64,000 nucleotides of DNA from Aureimonas pseudogalii (GCF_014196835.1 NZ_JACIEK010000007.1:176490-240489), one strand, 5' to 3'. Counted from the first letter of the stretch, positions 53,837-63,093 are shown. The notes: a model not told the origin generated them from the letters alone. Made by a program: numbers and translations.

Positions 53837-55407
53837 TGCTGCAGGCGGCGCCCCGCTTGGCTGGAAACATGCCCATGCCGGTTGGCGCGCCCTTCCTCAT
53901 CGCCGAGGACGTCGCCAAGTCCTATGGCGGCGTTCAGGCGCTCAAGGGCGTTTCGCTGTCCGTACGGCCGGGCGAAGTGCACGGACTGGTCGGGGCGAAT
54001 GGTGCGGGCAAGTCCACGTTGATCCGCATCCTGGCAGGGCTGACGCAACCCGACCGAGGCATGATCGCGGTCGATGGTGAACCCGGCACGATCGCAACGC
54101 CGCAGCGGGCTGCCGATCTCGGCATGAACTTCATTCACCAGGAACTGGCCTTCGTGCCTGGCATGACGGTTCTCCAGAACATCATGCTCGGACTGCCCAA
54201 GCGACAGCGCTTCGGTGTCGTGGACTGGCGGTCGATCGCTCGCGAGGTCGAGCCCGTGGTGCGGCGCGTCGGCTTGGCGGCCCCGCTCTTCTCCAGTGTC
54301 AAAGGCTTGTCGGTCGCCGAGAAGTGGCTGATCAACATCTGTCGCGCGCTGGTGCGAAGGGCTCGGCTCATCGTCATGGACGAGCCGACCGCGTCCCTGT
54401 CGGCAACCGAGGCCGAGACGCTGCTGCGCATCGTCGAGGACCTGTCGCGCTCGGGCGTCGCGGTACTCTACGTCTCGCACCGTCTTGACGAGATCCTGCG
54501 CCTTTGCCACCGCGTCACCGCGTTTCGCGACGGGCGGTCTGTCGCGACGCTCGAGGGCGTCGGCCTGACGAGGCCGGCGCTGATCGAGGCGATCGTGGGC
54601 GGCGCCATCGAACATGTCGAGAAGCCCGTGGGCGACAGCCGCCGCAACGAGGTGGTTCTGGCCGTCTCGGGGCTGACGCGACGCCCGCGCGTTCTCGATG
54701 TCGGCTTCGAACTTCATCGCGGCGAGGTGCTCGGCATCGGCGGTCTCGTCGGCGCCGGGCGAACCGAACTCGTGCGCCTCGTCTATGGCGCCGATCGCGC
54801 GGACAGCGGCACGATGCGCCTCGATGGCCGCCTTTTCGCGCCCCGCCGCCCCACGGACGCCGTGAAGGCGGGGTTCGGCCTCGTGCCGGAGGAGAGGCGC
54901 AGCGAGGGCCTTGTGCTCACCAAGAGCGTCGCCTTCAATCTGCACCTGTCCAGCCTGTCCCGGATCGTTTCGGGCAACCTGCTGCCGCTCATCAGCACCG
55001 CCCGTCAGCGCAAACTGTCGAACGACATGATCCGAGACCTCGCGATCAAGACGCCGGACATGCATACGCCCGTCGGTCGCCTGAGCGGCGGCAACCAGCA
55101 GAAGGTCGTCATAGGCCGCTGGCTGCTGCGGACGCCCAAGATCCTGATCCTCGACGAACCGACGCGCGGCGTCGATATCGGCGCCCGCGGCGAGATCCAC
55201 CGTCTCATTCGTGAACTGGCTGAGCGAGGCATGGCGGTTCTCGTCGTGTCCTCCGAACCGGATGAGCTGCCGGACCTCTGCGACCGGGTCCTGGTTATGG
55301 CGGAGGGACGCATCGCGCGCGAGCTGACGGGTTCCGCCCTGACCCGCAACGCCATCATCGAGGCGAGCTACGCCGAAGGGCGCAACGCCGGAGACCTGCT
55401 CCCATGA
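53833..55407 (+). CDS. Sugar ABC transporter ATP-binding protein (RbsA/XylG type)
   Basis: A 524-residue tandem ATPase. Domain 1 (residues 20-255) has Walker A GANGAGKST and Walker B LIVMDEPTASLSATE, with a degenerate signature LSVAEKWLINICRAL. Domain 2 (residues 265-510) has the typical non-canonical P-loop GGLVGAGRTELVRLVYG, signature LSGGNQQKVVIGRWL and ILDEPTRGVDIGARGE. It powers pentose/hexose uptake with the permease next to it. It starts at GTG 53833 overlapping the stop of the binding-protein gene. Confidence 0.91.
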   Translation: MMLQAAPRLAGNMPMPVGAPFLIAEDVAKSYGGVQALKGVSLSVRPGEVHGLVGANGAGKSTLIRILAGLTQPDRGMIAVDGEPGTIATPQRAADLGMNFIHQELAFVPGMTVLQNIMLGLPKRQRFGVVDWRSIAREVEPVVRRVGLAAPLFSSVKGLSVAEKWLINICRALVRRARLIVMDEPTASLSATEAETLLRIVEDLSRSGVAVLYVSHRLDEILRLCHRVTAFRDGRSVATLEGVGLTRPALIEAIVGGAIEHVEKPVGDSRRNEVVLAVSGLTRRPRVLDVGFELHRGEVLGIGGLVGAGRTELVRLVYGADRADSGTMRLDGRLFAPRRPTDAVKAGFGLVPEERRSEGLVLTKSVAFNLHLSSLSRIVSGNLLPLISTARQRKLSNDMIRDLAIKTPDMHTPVGRLSGGNQQKVVIGRWLLRTPKILILDEPTRGVDIGARGEIHRLIRELAERGMAVLVVSSEPDELPDLCDRVLVMAEGRIARELTGSALTRNAIIEASYAEGRNAGDLLP

Positions 55408-56399
55408 CCGACGCGATCACCTCGAACCGGCGCCTCTCCCCACGCGCCAAGTCCGCGCTTGGCCTCTTTGCGCGCTACGCGACGATCATCGGTCTGCTCG
55501 CCATGATCGCCGCGTTCGCCGTCCTGTCGCCGCGCGCCTTCCCGACGCTCAACAACTTCACAAACGTCCTGAACCAGGCATCGTTGACCATGATCATCGC
55601 GGCTGGGCTCACGCTGGCGGTGGTGGTCGGCGAACTCGACCTGTCGGTCGGATTCGCCGCGAGCCTACACGGCATCCTCGTGACCGGCCTCATCGTCTCC
55701 AACGGGCTGCCGATCCCGCTCGCGATCCTGATCGTACTGTGCGCGGGCGCCCTGATCGGTCTCGTCAACGGGCTGATCGTCACCAAGATCAAAGTCAACT
55801 CGGTGATCGCGACGCTCGGCGTCGGCACGATCCTGACCGGTCTCGCCTTCGCCTATTCTGCTGGCGTGCCCATCGTCTCGGGCGTGCCGGAGGCGTTCCT
55901 CCAACTGTCGCTGGGACGTTGGCTCTTCGGCATTCCCAACAACATCGTCATCATGGCGCTCGTGGTCGGAGGCCTGTGGGTGCTGGTCGAACGAAGCGCC
56001 CTCGGCCAGGAGATCCAGGCGGTGGGCGGCAATCCGGCCGCCGCGCGGCTGGCCGGTATCGACGTCGACCGCATCAAGATCCTTGGCTTCGTGATCTCGG
56101 GCGTCTGCGCCGCGCTCACGGGCATTCTCCTCGCTTCGCGTCTGGGCAGCGGCACGGCAAGCGCAGCCGACAGCTACCTCCTGACCGCCTTTGCCGCCGT
56201 GTTCCTTGGCTCCGCCACGCTGCGAGACGGCGAGTTCCACATCTTCGGCACACTGATCGGCGCGCTGATTATCGCCTTCGGCTTTAACGGGCTGAACATC
56301 TTCGGCGCGCCCACCTTCTCGCAATATGTCCTGCAGGGCGCCATTCTCATCCTCGCCGTCGGGCTTTCGAGCCTCGGCCGCTCGATCGCGGAAAGCTGA
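55404..56399 (+). CDS. Sugar ABC transporter permease (RbsC type)
   Basis: A 331-residue permease with about eight to ten TM segments and the BPD_transp_2 signature ALRLAGIDVDRIKILGFVISG-type loop near residue 215 (preceded by VGGNPAAARL). AGLTLAVVVGELDLSVG near residue 72 is the usual substrate-path motif. It overlaps the ATPase gene by 4 bp (ATGA). Confidence 0.91.
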   Translation: MTDAITSNRRLSPRAKSALGLFARYATIIGLLAMIAAFAVLSPRAFPTLNNFTNVLNQASLTMIIAAGLTLAVVVGELDLSVGFAASLHGILVTGLIVSNGLPIPLAILIVLCAGALIGLVNGLIVTKIKVNSVIATLGVGTILTGLAFAYSAGVPIVSGVPEAFLQLSLGRWLFGIPNNIVIMALVVGGLWVLVERSALGQEIQAVGGNPAAARLAGIDVDRIKILGFVISGVCAALTGILLASRLGSGTASAADSYLLTAFAAVFLGSATLRDGEFHIFGTLIGALIIAFGFNGLNIFGAPTFSQYVLQGAILILAVGLSSLGRSIAES

Positions 56400-56404
56400 G
56401 TTCC

Positions 56405-57247
56405 ATGTCCGACACCGATCAGCCGAACTGGGACGTTCATGTCATCGAGTTCGCCCGCTCCAAGGACCAACTCGTCGCTGGCCTCGTCCATGGGGCATAC
56501 GACGAGGGTACGGTCGACGTGCCTTTCTCCTTCGTGCTTGCTCGAAGCCTAGATTATGTAGTGCTGGTCGACACTGGCTTCATGAAGGAGGGTTCCGGCG
56601 CGACGATGAGCGAGAAGTTCGGCGTGCCTTTCTGGGTGTCGCCGCTGCGGATGCTGGCGGCGCTTGGAGTCGCGCCCGCGGACGTAACGGACATCGTGCT
56701 CAGCCATGCCCACTTCGACCACATGGGCTCGATCCACGAGTTTCCGAAGGCGCGCCTCCATATCCAGAAGACGGAACTCCTCTCTTGGATCGAGGCGCTC
56801 GCACTGCCCCGCCAGTTCGGCTACCTGACGGAGATCATCAACCCGGACGACCTGCGCAACGCCTTCGATGCTTCGCTCGAACATCGCCTCAACTTGGTGG
56901 AGGGCGATGTCGACGACCTTCTGCCCGGCCTGCATCTGCGGCTCGGCGCCGGTCATACGGTCGGCCAGCAGTTCGTGATCATCCAGACGGCGCGCGGGCG
57001 TCTCGTGATCTCCGGCGATTGCGTCTACTCCAAGCGCAACATCTGCGGCCACAACCACGACGGCGTCTACGTACCGCTTGCCAATGCCACAGGCAGCGTC
57101 TGGGACCAGCTCAAGACCTTCGATCGCATCAACCGCGAGATCTCCGGCGACTTCGGTCGCCTCGTCATCCTGCACGACATGCAGCGTTGGCCAAACCTCC
57201 CGGTCATCGAGGAGATCGAAGGGTTCCGCATTGTGAAGGCATCTTGA
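56405..57247 (+). CDS. Metallo-beta-lactamase-fold lactonase (AHL-lactonase family)
   Basis: A 280-residue MBL-fold hydrolase. The binuclear zinc motif SHAHFDHMG lies near residue 100, GAGHTVGQQF supplies the next His, SGDCVYSK the bridging Asp and ILHDMQRW the last His. This is the AttM/AhlD/pyridoxolactonase subgroup. It lies 5 bp after the sugar permease gene, so in this operon it more likely opens a sugar lactone than a quorum-sensing signal, though quenching activity cannot be excluded. Confidence 0.83.
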   Translation: MSDTDQPNWDVHVIEFARSKDQLVAGLVHGAYDEGTVDVPFSFVLARSLDYVVLVDTGFMKEGSGATMSEKFGVPFWVSPLRMLAALGVAPADVTDIVLSHAHFDHMGSIHEFPKARLHIQKTELLSWIEALALPRQFGYLTEIINPDDLRNAFDASLEHRLNLVEGDVDDLLPGLHLRLGAGHTVGQQFVIIQTARGRLVISGDCVYSKRNICGHNHDGVYVPLANATGSVWDQLKTFDRINREISGDFGRLVILHDMQRWPNLPVIEEIEGFRIVKAS

Positions 57248-57290
57248 ATGGAACTGCCGTCTCAGCGCTGTACGAAGGCGTTCGCATAAA

Positions 57291-57304
57291 GGCCGAAAAC
57301 GGCC
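57291..57304 (+). terminator. Small hairpin after the lactonase gene
   Basis: GGCCG-AAAA-CGGCC, a 5-bp GC stem with a tetraloop, 44 bp past the lactonase stop. No T-run; weak as a terminator. Confidence 0.3.
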
Positions 57305-57457
57305 TGTCAGCTCTCGGGGTAATCAAGCGAAAAGCTGCCATTCCGCTCTCGACCCTTCAAAGGCGTTCAGTCCTGAGATTGGCATGCTCCGACAGCGGAC
57401 ATTCACGTGCGCTTGGCGTAAAGTTGCCGTCAGCAAACGGGCCGGGTCGTTCCACTC

Positions 57458-58360
57458 ATGAGCGCCGAAACAAGTTCCCTGGGTGAAGCCTGGAAGCGGC
57501 TTTTACCGTTGGCGCGTCTCGACACGCGCTCGTTCGGGCGTGAGGACGACATCCCGGCGGTCTCCGCCTTCGTCGCCCGCCACCGAGAACACTTCCAGGC
57601 GATGACGCTGCCCAGCGCCGGGCTCGTCGTGCTGCTCGAAGGCACGAAGGAGGTCCGCGTCGGCATCGAGCAGACGACCTATCGTCCCGGGGAGGCTTTC
57701 GTTGCCAGCGGGGGCGTCACGATGGATGTCACCAACCTGACCGACCCGACATCCGGCCACTACCGCGCCCTCTTCGTCCGCCTGCCGCGCCCCCTGATCG
57801 TGGAGGGCGCCCGGCGATGGCCCCAGTTCGTCGGTCGATCGCCGTTCGGGCCGAGGTCCCTACCAGTGGACTCGGTCCTCGTCGACGCGCTCCTTCACGC
57901 GTTCGGGAGAGACGATCAGGCGGTCCGCAATCCCATCTCGCCGCATCTCGCCCAGCATCGTTTCCTCGAACTCGTTCTGGTGCTCGCCGAACGGGGCGCC
58001 CTCGTTCTGGTCCCGAAGTACGCCGAGCAGTCGATCGTCGACGCCCTGCGCCAACTCCTCCGCCACCGCCTTCACCACCCCTGGACCGTGGCCGAGGTCG
58101 CCCGGCAGTTCGACTGCTCGGCGGCGACTCTGCGACGCCGGTTGCTGGCCGAAGGCGAAAGCTTCGCAAGTCTCCTCCTCGCCGAGCGCATGGCGGCGGC
58201 GCGCATCCTTTTGGCCGAGCGTGGCGCCGAAGTCGCCGATACGCTGGCGGCGACGGGCTTCGCGTCGCGCTCGCACTTCGCGTCGCACTACCGCCGCCTG
58301 TACGGCGAAGCGCCGTCGAGCGCTCGCCATCGCCGCAGGGGTCCATCCGTATCATCTTGA
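57458..58360 (+). CDS. AraC-family transcriptional regulator
   Basis: A 300-residue regulator. The N-terminal cupin-like AraC_N region (GLVVLLEGTKEVRVGIEQTTYRPGEAF) comes first. The C-terminal double HTH follows: TVAEVARQFDCSAATLRRRLLAEG, then EVADTLAATGFASRSHFASHYRRLYGEAPS. It precedes a PEBP/methyltransferase gene pair on the same strand, its probable target. The sequence AGCGGACATT occurs 55 bp before its start and again before the AraC gene at 60101. Confidence 0.89.
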   Translation: MSAETSSLGEAWKRLLPLARLDTRSFGREDDIPAVSAFVARHREHFQAMTLPSAGLVVLLEGTKEVRVGIEQTTYRPGEAFVASGGVTMDVTNLTDPTSGHYRALFVRLPRPLIVEGARRWPQFVGRSPFGPRSLPVDSVLVDALLHAFGRDDQAVRNPISPHLAQHRFLELVLVLAERGALVLVPKYAEQSIVDALRQLLRHRLHHPWTVAEVARQFDCSAATLRRRLLAEGESFASLLLAERMAAARILLAERGAEVADTLAATGFASRSHFASHYRRLYGEAPSSARHRRRGPSVSS

Positions 58361-58451
58361 TCGCTTTCGGCGCATTGTCGATCGTTTCAGGCCGGCTGAT
58401 GAGGGCTCGGGCAGATAGCTCTTCCGTGTACAACCGATACGGAGCCATCCC

Positions 58452-59141
58452 ATGCGCTGCCCAGCCATTGCGTCCGCCTTTGCACTCGTCGCCCCCTTCT
58501 CAATCGTCACGTCGGCTTCGGCGGCGGATCTGACCGTTTCACTCGGCGAGACGGCGTCGCACGCGATCCTCCCGGACCGCCATGCCTTCTGTCCGCCCGC
58601 CGGCACGAACCCTGCCGACATCAGCCCCGCCGTCGCGTGGTCCGCAGGACCAACGGGAACGCGGTCCTATGCTTTGCGCATGCAGGACCCCGACGTGCCT
58701 GCGGCACTCGACCAGATCGAGAAGCCTGGCGTCGTCATCGCGAAGGATGCGCCGCGGATCAGCGTCGACCATTGGGTCCTGGCGGACATCCCGGCCGACA
58801 GGCGATCGCTCCAGGAGGGCGAGGACAGCAGCGGCTTCGCCAAGGGCGGCAAGCCGACGGGACCGACCAGCCATGGCGTGCGTGGGGCGAACGTCTATGC
58901 CGGCTTCCTCCCCTCCAAACCGGACATGGCGGGTTCCTATGGTGGCTACGACGGTCCTTGCCCACCGCGCAACGACCAGCGACCGCACCGCTATGTCGTC
59001 GAGATCTTCGCGCTCGACATCGAGCGTCTCGTGTTGCCCGAAGGGTTCACGGGCAATGCCATGGTCGATGCCATGAAGGGGCACGTTCTCGCACGAGGCG
59101 CCGCCTCCGCCACCTACAGCCGATGGGAGGGCACGAAGTGA
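58452..59141 (+). CDS. Secreted PEBP / YbhB-YbcL-like protein
   Basis: A 229-residue protein with signal peptide (residues 1-24, ending TSASAAD). The phosphatidylethanolamine-binding-protein fold is seen in ISPAVAWSAGPTGTRSYALRMQDPDVP, VDHWVLADIPAD and YGGYDGPCPPRNDQRPHRYVVEIFALD, the PEBP ligand pocket. Periplasmic role unknown; bacterial members are thought to bind small anionic ligands. It overlaps the methyltransferase gene by 4 bp (GTGA). Confidence 0.87.
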   Translation: MRCPAIASAFALVAPFSIVTSASAADLTVSLGETASHAILPDRHAFCPPAGTNPADISPAVAWSAGPTGTRSYALRMQDPDVPAALDQIEKPGVVIAKDAPRISVDHWVLADIPADRRSLQEGEDSSGFAKGGKPTGPTSHGVRGANVYAGFLPSKPDMAGSYGGYDGPCPPRNDQRPHRYVVEIFALDIERLVLPEGFTGNAMVDAMKGHVLARGAASATYSRWEGTK

Positions 59142-59902
59142 ACCGTAGCCAACACGACTTGGCCGACGACCAGTTCGGCCCGCAAGCCGATACCTATGTC
59201 GCCAGCCCGGTGCATGCGAGCGGCGCCGACCTCGAACGGCTGGGCGCGCTGGCCGCTGCGAGCCGTCCGGTCAGAGCGCTAGATTTGGGAACTGGCGGCG
59301 GGCATGTCGCCTATGCCCTGTCACCCCATGCCGGAGCGGTGGTCGCCTGCGACCTGTCCCTCGACATGGTTGCGGCAGTCGAGCGGGAGGCAGCGCGCCG
59401 GAGCCTTGCGAATGTGACGGGAACGGTCGCGCCCGCCGAACGACTGCCCTTTGCCGACGGCGAGTTCGACCTCGTCGCCAGCCGCTTCTCGGCTCATCAC
59501 TGGGCGGACATGGCCTGCGGCCTACGCGAAACGCGGCGCGTACTCAGTGCCGGTGGAGCGGCCGTGTTCATCGACGTCGTCGCGCCCTCGGTTGCCGTCC
59601 TGGACACCCATCTGCAAGCGGTGGAACTCCTGCGCGCCCCCTCCCACGTCCGTGACTACCGTGTGTCTGAATGGATCGCGACACTGGAGGGGGCCGGCTT
59701 CCGGATCGACGAGGTTCGGACTTGGCGCCTGCGCATGGAGTTCGCATCGTGGACGGCGCGCATTGCCACATCGCCCGCATCCACCGCAGCGATCCGGTCG
59801 CTACAGACCAAGGCCGCGACGGCGACGGCGACCTACTTCGCGATCGAGCCGGACGGCTCGTTCGCGTTGGATGTCGCTTGGTTCGGGGCAACCGCCCTCT
59901 AG
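59138..59902 (+). CDS. Class I SAM-dependent methyltransferase
   Basis: A 254-residue methyltransferase of the UbiE/Methyltransf_11 type. Motif I is ALDLGTGGGHVAYAL at about residues 48-62, followed by VVACDLSLDMV and LPFADGEFDLVASRFSAHHW. It starts at GTG 59138 with GGAGGGCAC upstream, overlapping the PEBP stop. Small-molecule substrate is likely but not identifiable. Confidence 0.88.
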   Translation: MNRSQHDLADDQFGPQADTYVASPVHASGADLERLGALAAASRPVRALDLGTGGGHVAYALSPHAGAVVACDLSLDMVAAVEREAARRSLANVTGTVAPAERLPFADGEFDLVASRFSAHHWADMACGLRETRRVLSAGGAAVFIDVVAPSVAVLDTHLQAVELLRAPSHVRDYRVSEWIATLEGAGFRIDEVRTWRLRMEFASWTARIATSPASTAAIRSLQTKAATATATYFAIEPDGSFALDVAWFGATAL

Positions 59903-60100
59903 CCGCAGGGAGGTCCGCTTCCCTCTCATCTCCATAGGAAGCGGACCGTCGACTCTTCACCCCGTTCAGTCTCAGGCGGGAGGGGAAGCAGACGCCCGGA
60001 AGCGGTCGGACGGATATCGACCCCTTACGGACCTTGCTGCTCGAATCAAGCAATCCCGATAGCGGACATTGGCCGCGTCGAGTGTGATAGGTTCGGCTTC

Positions 60101-60913
60101 ATGCCGAAGGACCTGCGAACCATCATTCGTCCTGTTCCGTGCGCCACGCGGGGCATCGAGCCCATGTTCGCTCGGACGACACTGACGTTCGCCCGGCATT
60201 TCCACGACCAGTTTGGGATCGGCGTCGTCCTGTCTGGCGCCCACCGCTCCGCAAGCGGTCGGGGACCGGTGGAGGCCGTTCGAGGAGACGTCATCACGGT
60301 CAATCCCGGCGAGGTTCGCGACGGAGCACCAATCGGCGGCAAGGTCCGCTCTTGGGCCATGCTCTACCTTGATCCGGATCGCATCAGTAAGATTGCTCTC
60401 GATCTCAACGAAGGACGCAGCGCGGACCTCGAACTCGCATACCCCGTCCGAACCGATCCGGTTGCCGCCTCGCTGTTCCGCAAGATGTTTCGATCGCTGT
60501 TGTGGGAACCAGATCCGGAGGCGACGGCCGAGACGCTGATCCTTCTTGCGGACCGGCTTGCGGTTCGCGGAGCGGGAACCGACAAGGGAAACGGCGCGCC
60601 GCTCGGCCTTCGGCGTGCCCAGCAGGCTATCGATGACGATCCGACTGCTCGGCATAGCCTTGAGGATCTGGCATCCGTTGCCAGTATCGGGCGGTTCCGT
60701 CTGATACGGGGCTTCGCCGCTCAAACGGGGATGACGCCCCACGCCTATACCGTGCAGCGTCGACTTCAGCTTGCCCGCCGGCTCCTTCGCTGTGGGCAGT
60801 CCATCGCGCTGGCCTCGGCCAAGGCAGGATTTGCTGACCAAAGCCATATGACGCGACTGTTCTCGCGGACCTACGGGATGACGCCAGGGACTTACGTCCG
60901 AGCGCGGTACTGA
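60101..60913 (+). CDS. AraC-family transcriptional regulator (LysE-linked)
   Basis: A 270-residue regulator. The N-terminal AraC_binding cupin (ARHFHDQFGIGVVLSGAHRS, VRGDVITVNPGEVRDG) is followed by a C-terminal double HTH (SLEDLASVASIGRFRLIRGFAAQTG and ALASAKAGFADQSHMTRLFSRTYG). This type is common next to LysE exporters and amino-acid-related genes, as here (B3/B4 protein and LysE follow). Confidence 0.89.
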   Translation: MPKDLRTIIRPVPCATRGIEPMFARTTLTFARHFHDQFGIGVVLSGAHRSASGRGPVEAVRGDVITVNPGEVRDGAPIGGKVRSWAMLYLDPDRISKIALDLNEGRSADLELAYPVRTDPVAASLFRKMFRSLLWEPDPEATAETLILLADRLAVRGAGTDKGNGAPLGLRRAQQAIDDDPTARHSLEDLASVASIGRFRLIRGFAAQTGMTPHAYTVQRRLQLARRLLRCGQSIALASAKAGFADQSHMTRLFSRTYGMTPGTYVRARY

Positions 60914-61009
60914 GACCGGCAGCTTCCGGAAACAGGCGCAATTTCGTTCAAGACCGAACCGGCTGGTCGTCTCACATCTCCCGGACCGATCCCTTCCGGA
61001 CCCGCCCGA

Positions 61010-61705
61010 ATGCTTCTACCGCTCGCTCATTCCGAAGCCGTCCGCGCAGCCTTTCCGGCGCTTGCGTGTGGCATTGTTCAAGTCGTCGGCATCTCGGCCG
61101 CGCCGGATGCCTCCGTGGCGACACGCCCCTATCTCGATCTTGCCTTCAGGAGTCTGTCGCGCCAAAGCGAAAGCGACTTCCCGGAGGGTCAAGACTTCCC
61201 GGAGGGTCAAGCTTGGCGTCGCGCGTTCTCCGCCATGGGGATCAAGCCAACGCAGTACCGCTGCGCATCAGAGGCCTTTTTGCGGCGCCTTCGAAAAGAC
61301 GGCACCCTGCCGCCCGTCCATCCACTCGTCGACCTCTGCAACGCCGTCTCGGTGGCCTTCGCAATTCCGATCGCGGTGTTCGACATCGAGAGGGCCAAGG
61401 GCGAGTTGACCGTTCGCCCCGCGCGAGGCAACGAGCCCTACGTCATCTTCTCCGGCACGATCGAGACGCTCGAGCCGGGAGAGATCCTTTTCGCCGATGT
61501 TTCCAAGCAGGTCCACGCACGCCGGTGGACCAACTGCCAAAGCGCGGCCTCGGCCGTTGGGCCTGCGACGACAGACACCCTCCTCGTCGCGGAGGCTCGG
61601 CATTCCAATGCCCAAGCCGATATGGGGCACCTGATCTCCAACCTCTGTGAAGCGGTTCGTTCCGTCTGGCCGAAGGCGTCGGTTGAGGATCGGGGCGCGG
61701 CATGA
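61010..61705 (+). CDS. B3/B4 tRNA-synthetase-like domain protein
   Basis: A 231-residue protein carrying the B3/B4 fold of phenylalanyl-tRNA synthetase beta. AWRRAFSAMGIKPTQYRCASEAFLRRL and VHPLVDLCNAVSVAFAIPIAVFD are family hallmarks. Standalone B3/B4 proteins may edit or bind aminoacyl-tRNA or amino acids. An 18-bp tandem duplication (61175-61192 and 61193-61210) gives DFPEGQDFPEGQ within it. It overlaps the LysE gene by 4 bp (ATGA), which hints at amino-acid detoxification. Confidence 0.85.
   Translation: MLLPLAHSEAVRAAFPALACGIVQVVGISAAPDASVATRPYLDLAFRSLSRQSESDFPEGQDFPEGQAWRRAFSAMGIKPTQYRCASEAFLRRLRKDGTLPPVHPLVDLCNAVSVAFAIPIAVFDIERAKGELTVRPARGNEPYVIFSGTIETLEPGEILFADVSKQVHARRWTNCQSAASAVGPATTDTLLVAEARHSNAQADMGHLISNLCEAVRSVWPKASVEDRGAA
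61175..61210. repeat. 18-bp in-frame tandem duplication
   Basis: GACTTCCCGGAGGGTCAA occurs twice head to tail without mismatch inside the B3/B4 gene and adds six residues (DFPEGQ). The perfect identity suggests a recent slippage or duplication event that keeps the frame. Confidence 0.9.
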
Positions 61706-62313
61706 ACTGGGAGTTCCTCCTGACGACGTTCGTCGTGGTCGTTTCTCCCGGCACCGGTGCGATCTATACGCTCGCGGCAGGTCTGTCCGGTGGCTCGAGG
61801 CCGAGCATCGTCGCGGCCTTCGGCTGCACCCTTGGGATCGTCCCGCACATGATCGCCGCCATCAGCGGCGTGGCAGCCCTGTTCCACGCAAGCGACATGG
61901 CCTTCCAGGCTCTCAAGTTCGCAGGCGTCGTCTACCTTCTCTTCATGGCATGGTCGATGCTGCGAGCCGAGGGAGCGTTGGGCCTAGAGCATGATGGAAC
62001 CGTGCCGAGTTCGCGGGAGGTGATCGAGAAAGCCATACTCATCAACCTCCTGAACCCCAAGCTCTCGATCTTTTTCCTCGCCTTCCTGCCCCAGTTCGTC
62101 GGGGCCGATGAGCCGGCACCGATCGCCCGAATGCTTCTCCTCAGTCTGGTGTTCATGGCGGTGACGTTCGTGGTGTTCGCCGCCTACGGCATCTTCGCAT
62201 CGACGTTGCGCCGATATGTTCTCACCAACCTGAGAGTTCAGCGCTGGATGCAACGTAGCTTCGCGGTAGCGTTTAGCCTCCTGGCGCTTCAGCTTGCTTT
62301 GACCAGTCGGTAA
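61702..62313 (+). CDS. LysE/RhtB-family amino-acid exporter
   Basis: A 203-residue membrane protein with about six TM segments and the family motifs VVSPGTGAIYTLAAGLSGG at residues 14-32 and NLLNPKLSIFFLAFLPQFV near residue 112. It exports an amino acid or homoserine-lactone-like compound. It is translated with the B3/B4 gene and is probably controlled by the AraC gene upstream. Confidence 0.91.
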   Translation: MNWEFLLTTFVVVVSPGTGAIYTLAAGLSGGSRPSIVAAFGCTLGIVPHMIAAISGVAALFHASDMAFQALKFAGVVYLLFMAWSMLRAEGALGLEHDGTVPSSREVIEKAILINLLNPKLSIFFLAFLPQFVGADEPAPIARMLLLSLVFMAVTFVVFAAYGIFASTLRRYVLTNLRVQRWMQRSFAVAFSLLALQLALTSR

Positions 62314-62405
62314 TGGCGGCTTTCCTGATCTTCGGCCAGATAGCCGACCGTAAGCTTTCCACCCGACTTTGCAGTTTTCGGACCCTCAAAACCGGCCTTT
62401 TCGCT

Positions 62406-62431
62406 GAAACACTTTACAGGCGAAGTGTTTC
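62406..62431. terminator. Hairpin between convergent LysE genes
   Basis: GAAACACTT (62406-62414) pairs perfectly with AAGTGTTTC (62423-62431) around an 8-nt loop. It sits in the 147-bp gap between two convergent exporter genes, as expected for a bidirectional terminator. Confidence 0.6.
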
Positions 62432-62460
62432 ATAAGCGTGCTTGGCAGGGCGTTGGTGGC

Positions 62461-63093
62461 TCAGGTCTTCTGTAGCGCAAGATGGGTGCCAAGGCCGACT
62501 AGAATGGCCCCGCCCGCCCGCTGAACCCAGCGCTGGACACAGCTGGAGCGCTTAAGCCTAGACATGACGAAGCCCGCCAGGACCACACACACGATGTCGG
62601 AAAACGAGAACAAGAGGTTTACGACGACGCCGAGCATAGCCAACTGAACCCACACCGGAAAAGCAGCCGCCGGATCAATGAACTGCGGGAGGAACGCCAT
62701 GAAGAAGATGGCTGTCTTGGGGTTCAGCACCTCGACCGTCACGCTCTCGGCGAAGGCGCGACGCCCGGATTTTGGTGCGATTCCGGAGAGATCCGCAACA
62801 CTGGCATCGTTGGAACGGAACAGGGAAATACCCAACCAAATCAAATAGGCAGCACCCGCAAGCTTCACAGCCATGTAGAGCAGTGGTACGGCATGGAAGA
62901 GGACGGAGAGCCCCGCAGCGGCAGCTGCGATGTGGACATAGCATCCAAGATGCATCCCTAGCACCGCCATCAAACCCGACCGTCGTCCACCAGCCATCGT
63001 TCGAGCCGCCGCGTAGAGCATGCCTGGTCCTGGGATGAACGAGAAGAGTGCCGTCATGACGAAGAACGCGAGAAGGATTTCGAGCGAGGGCAT
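62461..63093 (-). CDS. LysE/RhtB-family amino-acid exporter (second)
   Basis: A 210-residue exporter with six TM segments, FSFIPGPGMLYAAARTMAGG at residues 17-36 and VLNPKTAIFFMAFLPQF. It is convergent with the other LysE gene but only distantly similar to it, so it is not a recent duplicate. No regulator is adjacent on its upstream side, where an IS begins about 165 bp away. Confidence 0.9.
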   Translation of the reverse strand: MPSLEILLAFFVMTALFSFIPGPGMLYAAARTMAGGRRSGLMAVLGMHLGCYVHIAAAAAGLSVLFHAVPLLYMAVKLAGAAYLIWLGISLFRSNDASVADLSGIAPKSGRRAFAESVTVEVLNPKTAIFFMAFLPQFIDPAAAFPVWVQLAMLGVVVNLLFSFSDIVCVVLAGFVMSRLKRSSCVQRWVQRAGGAILVGLGTHLALQKT

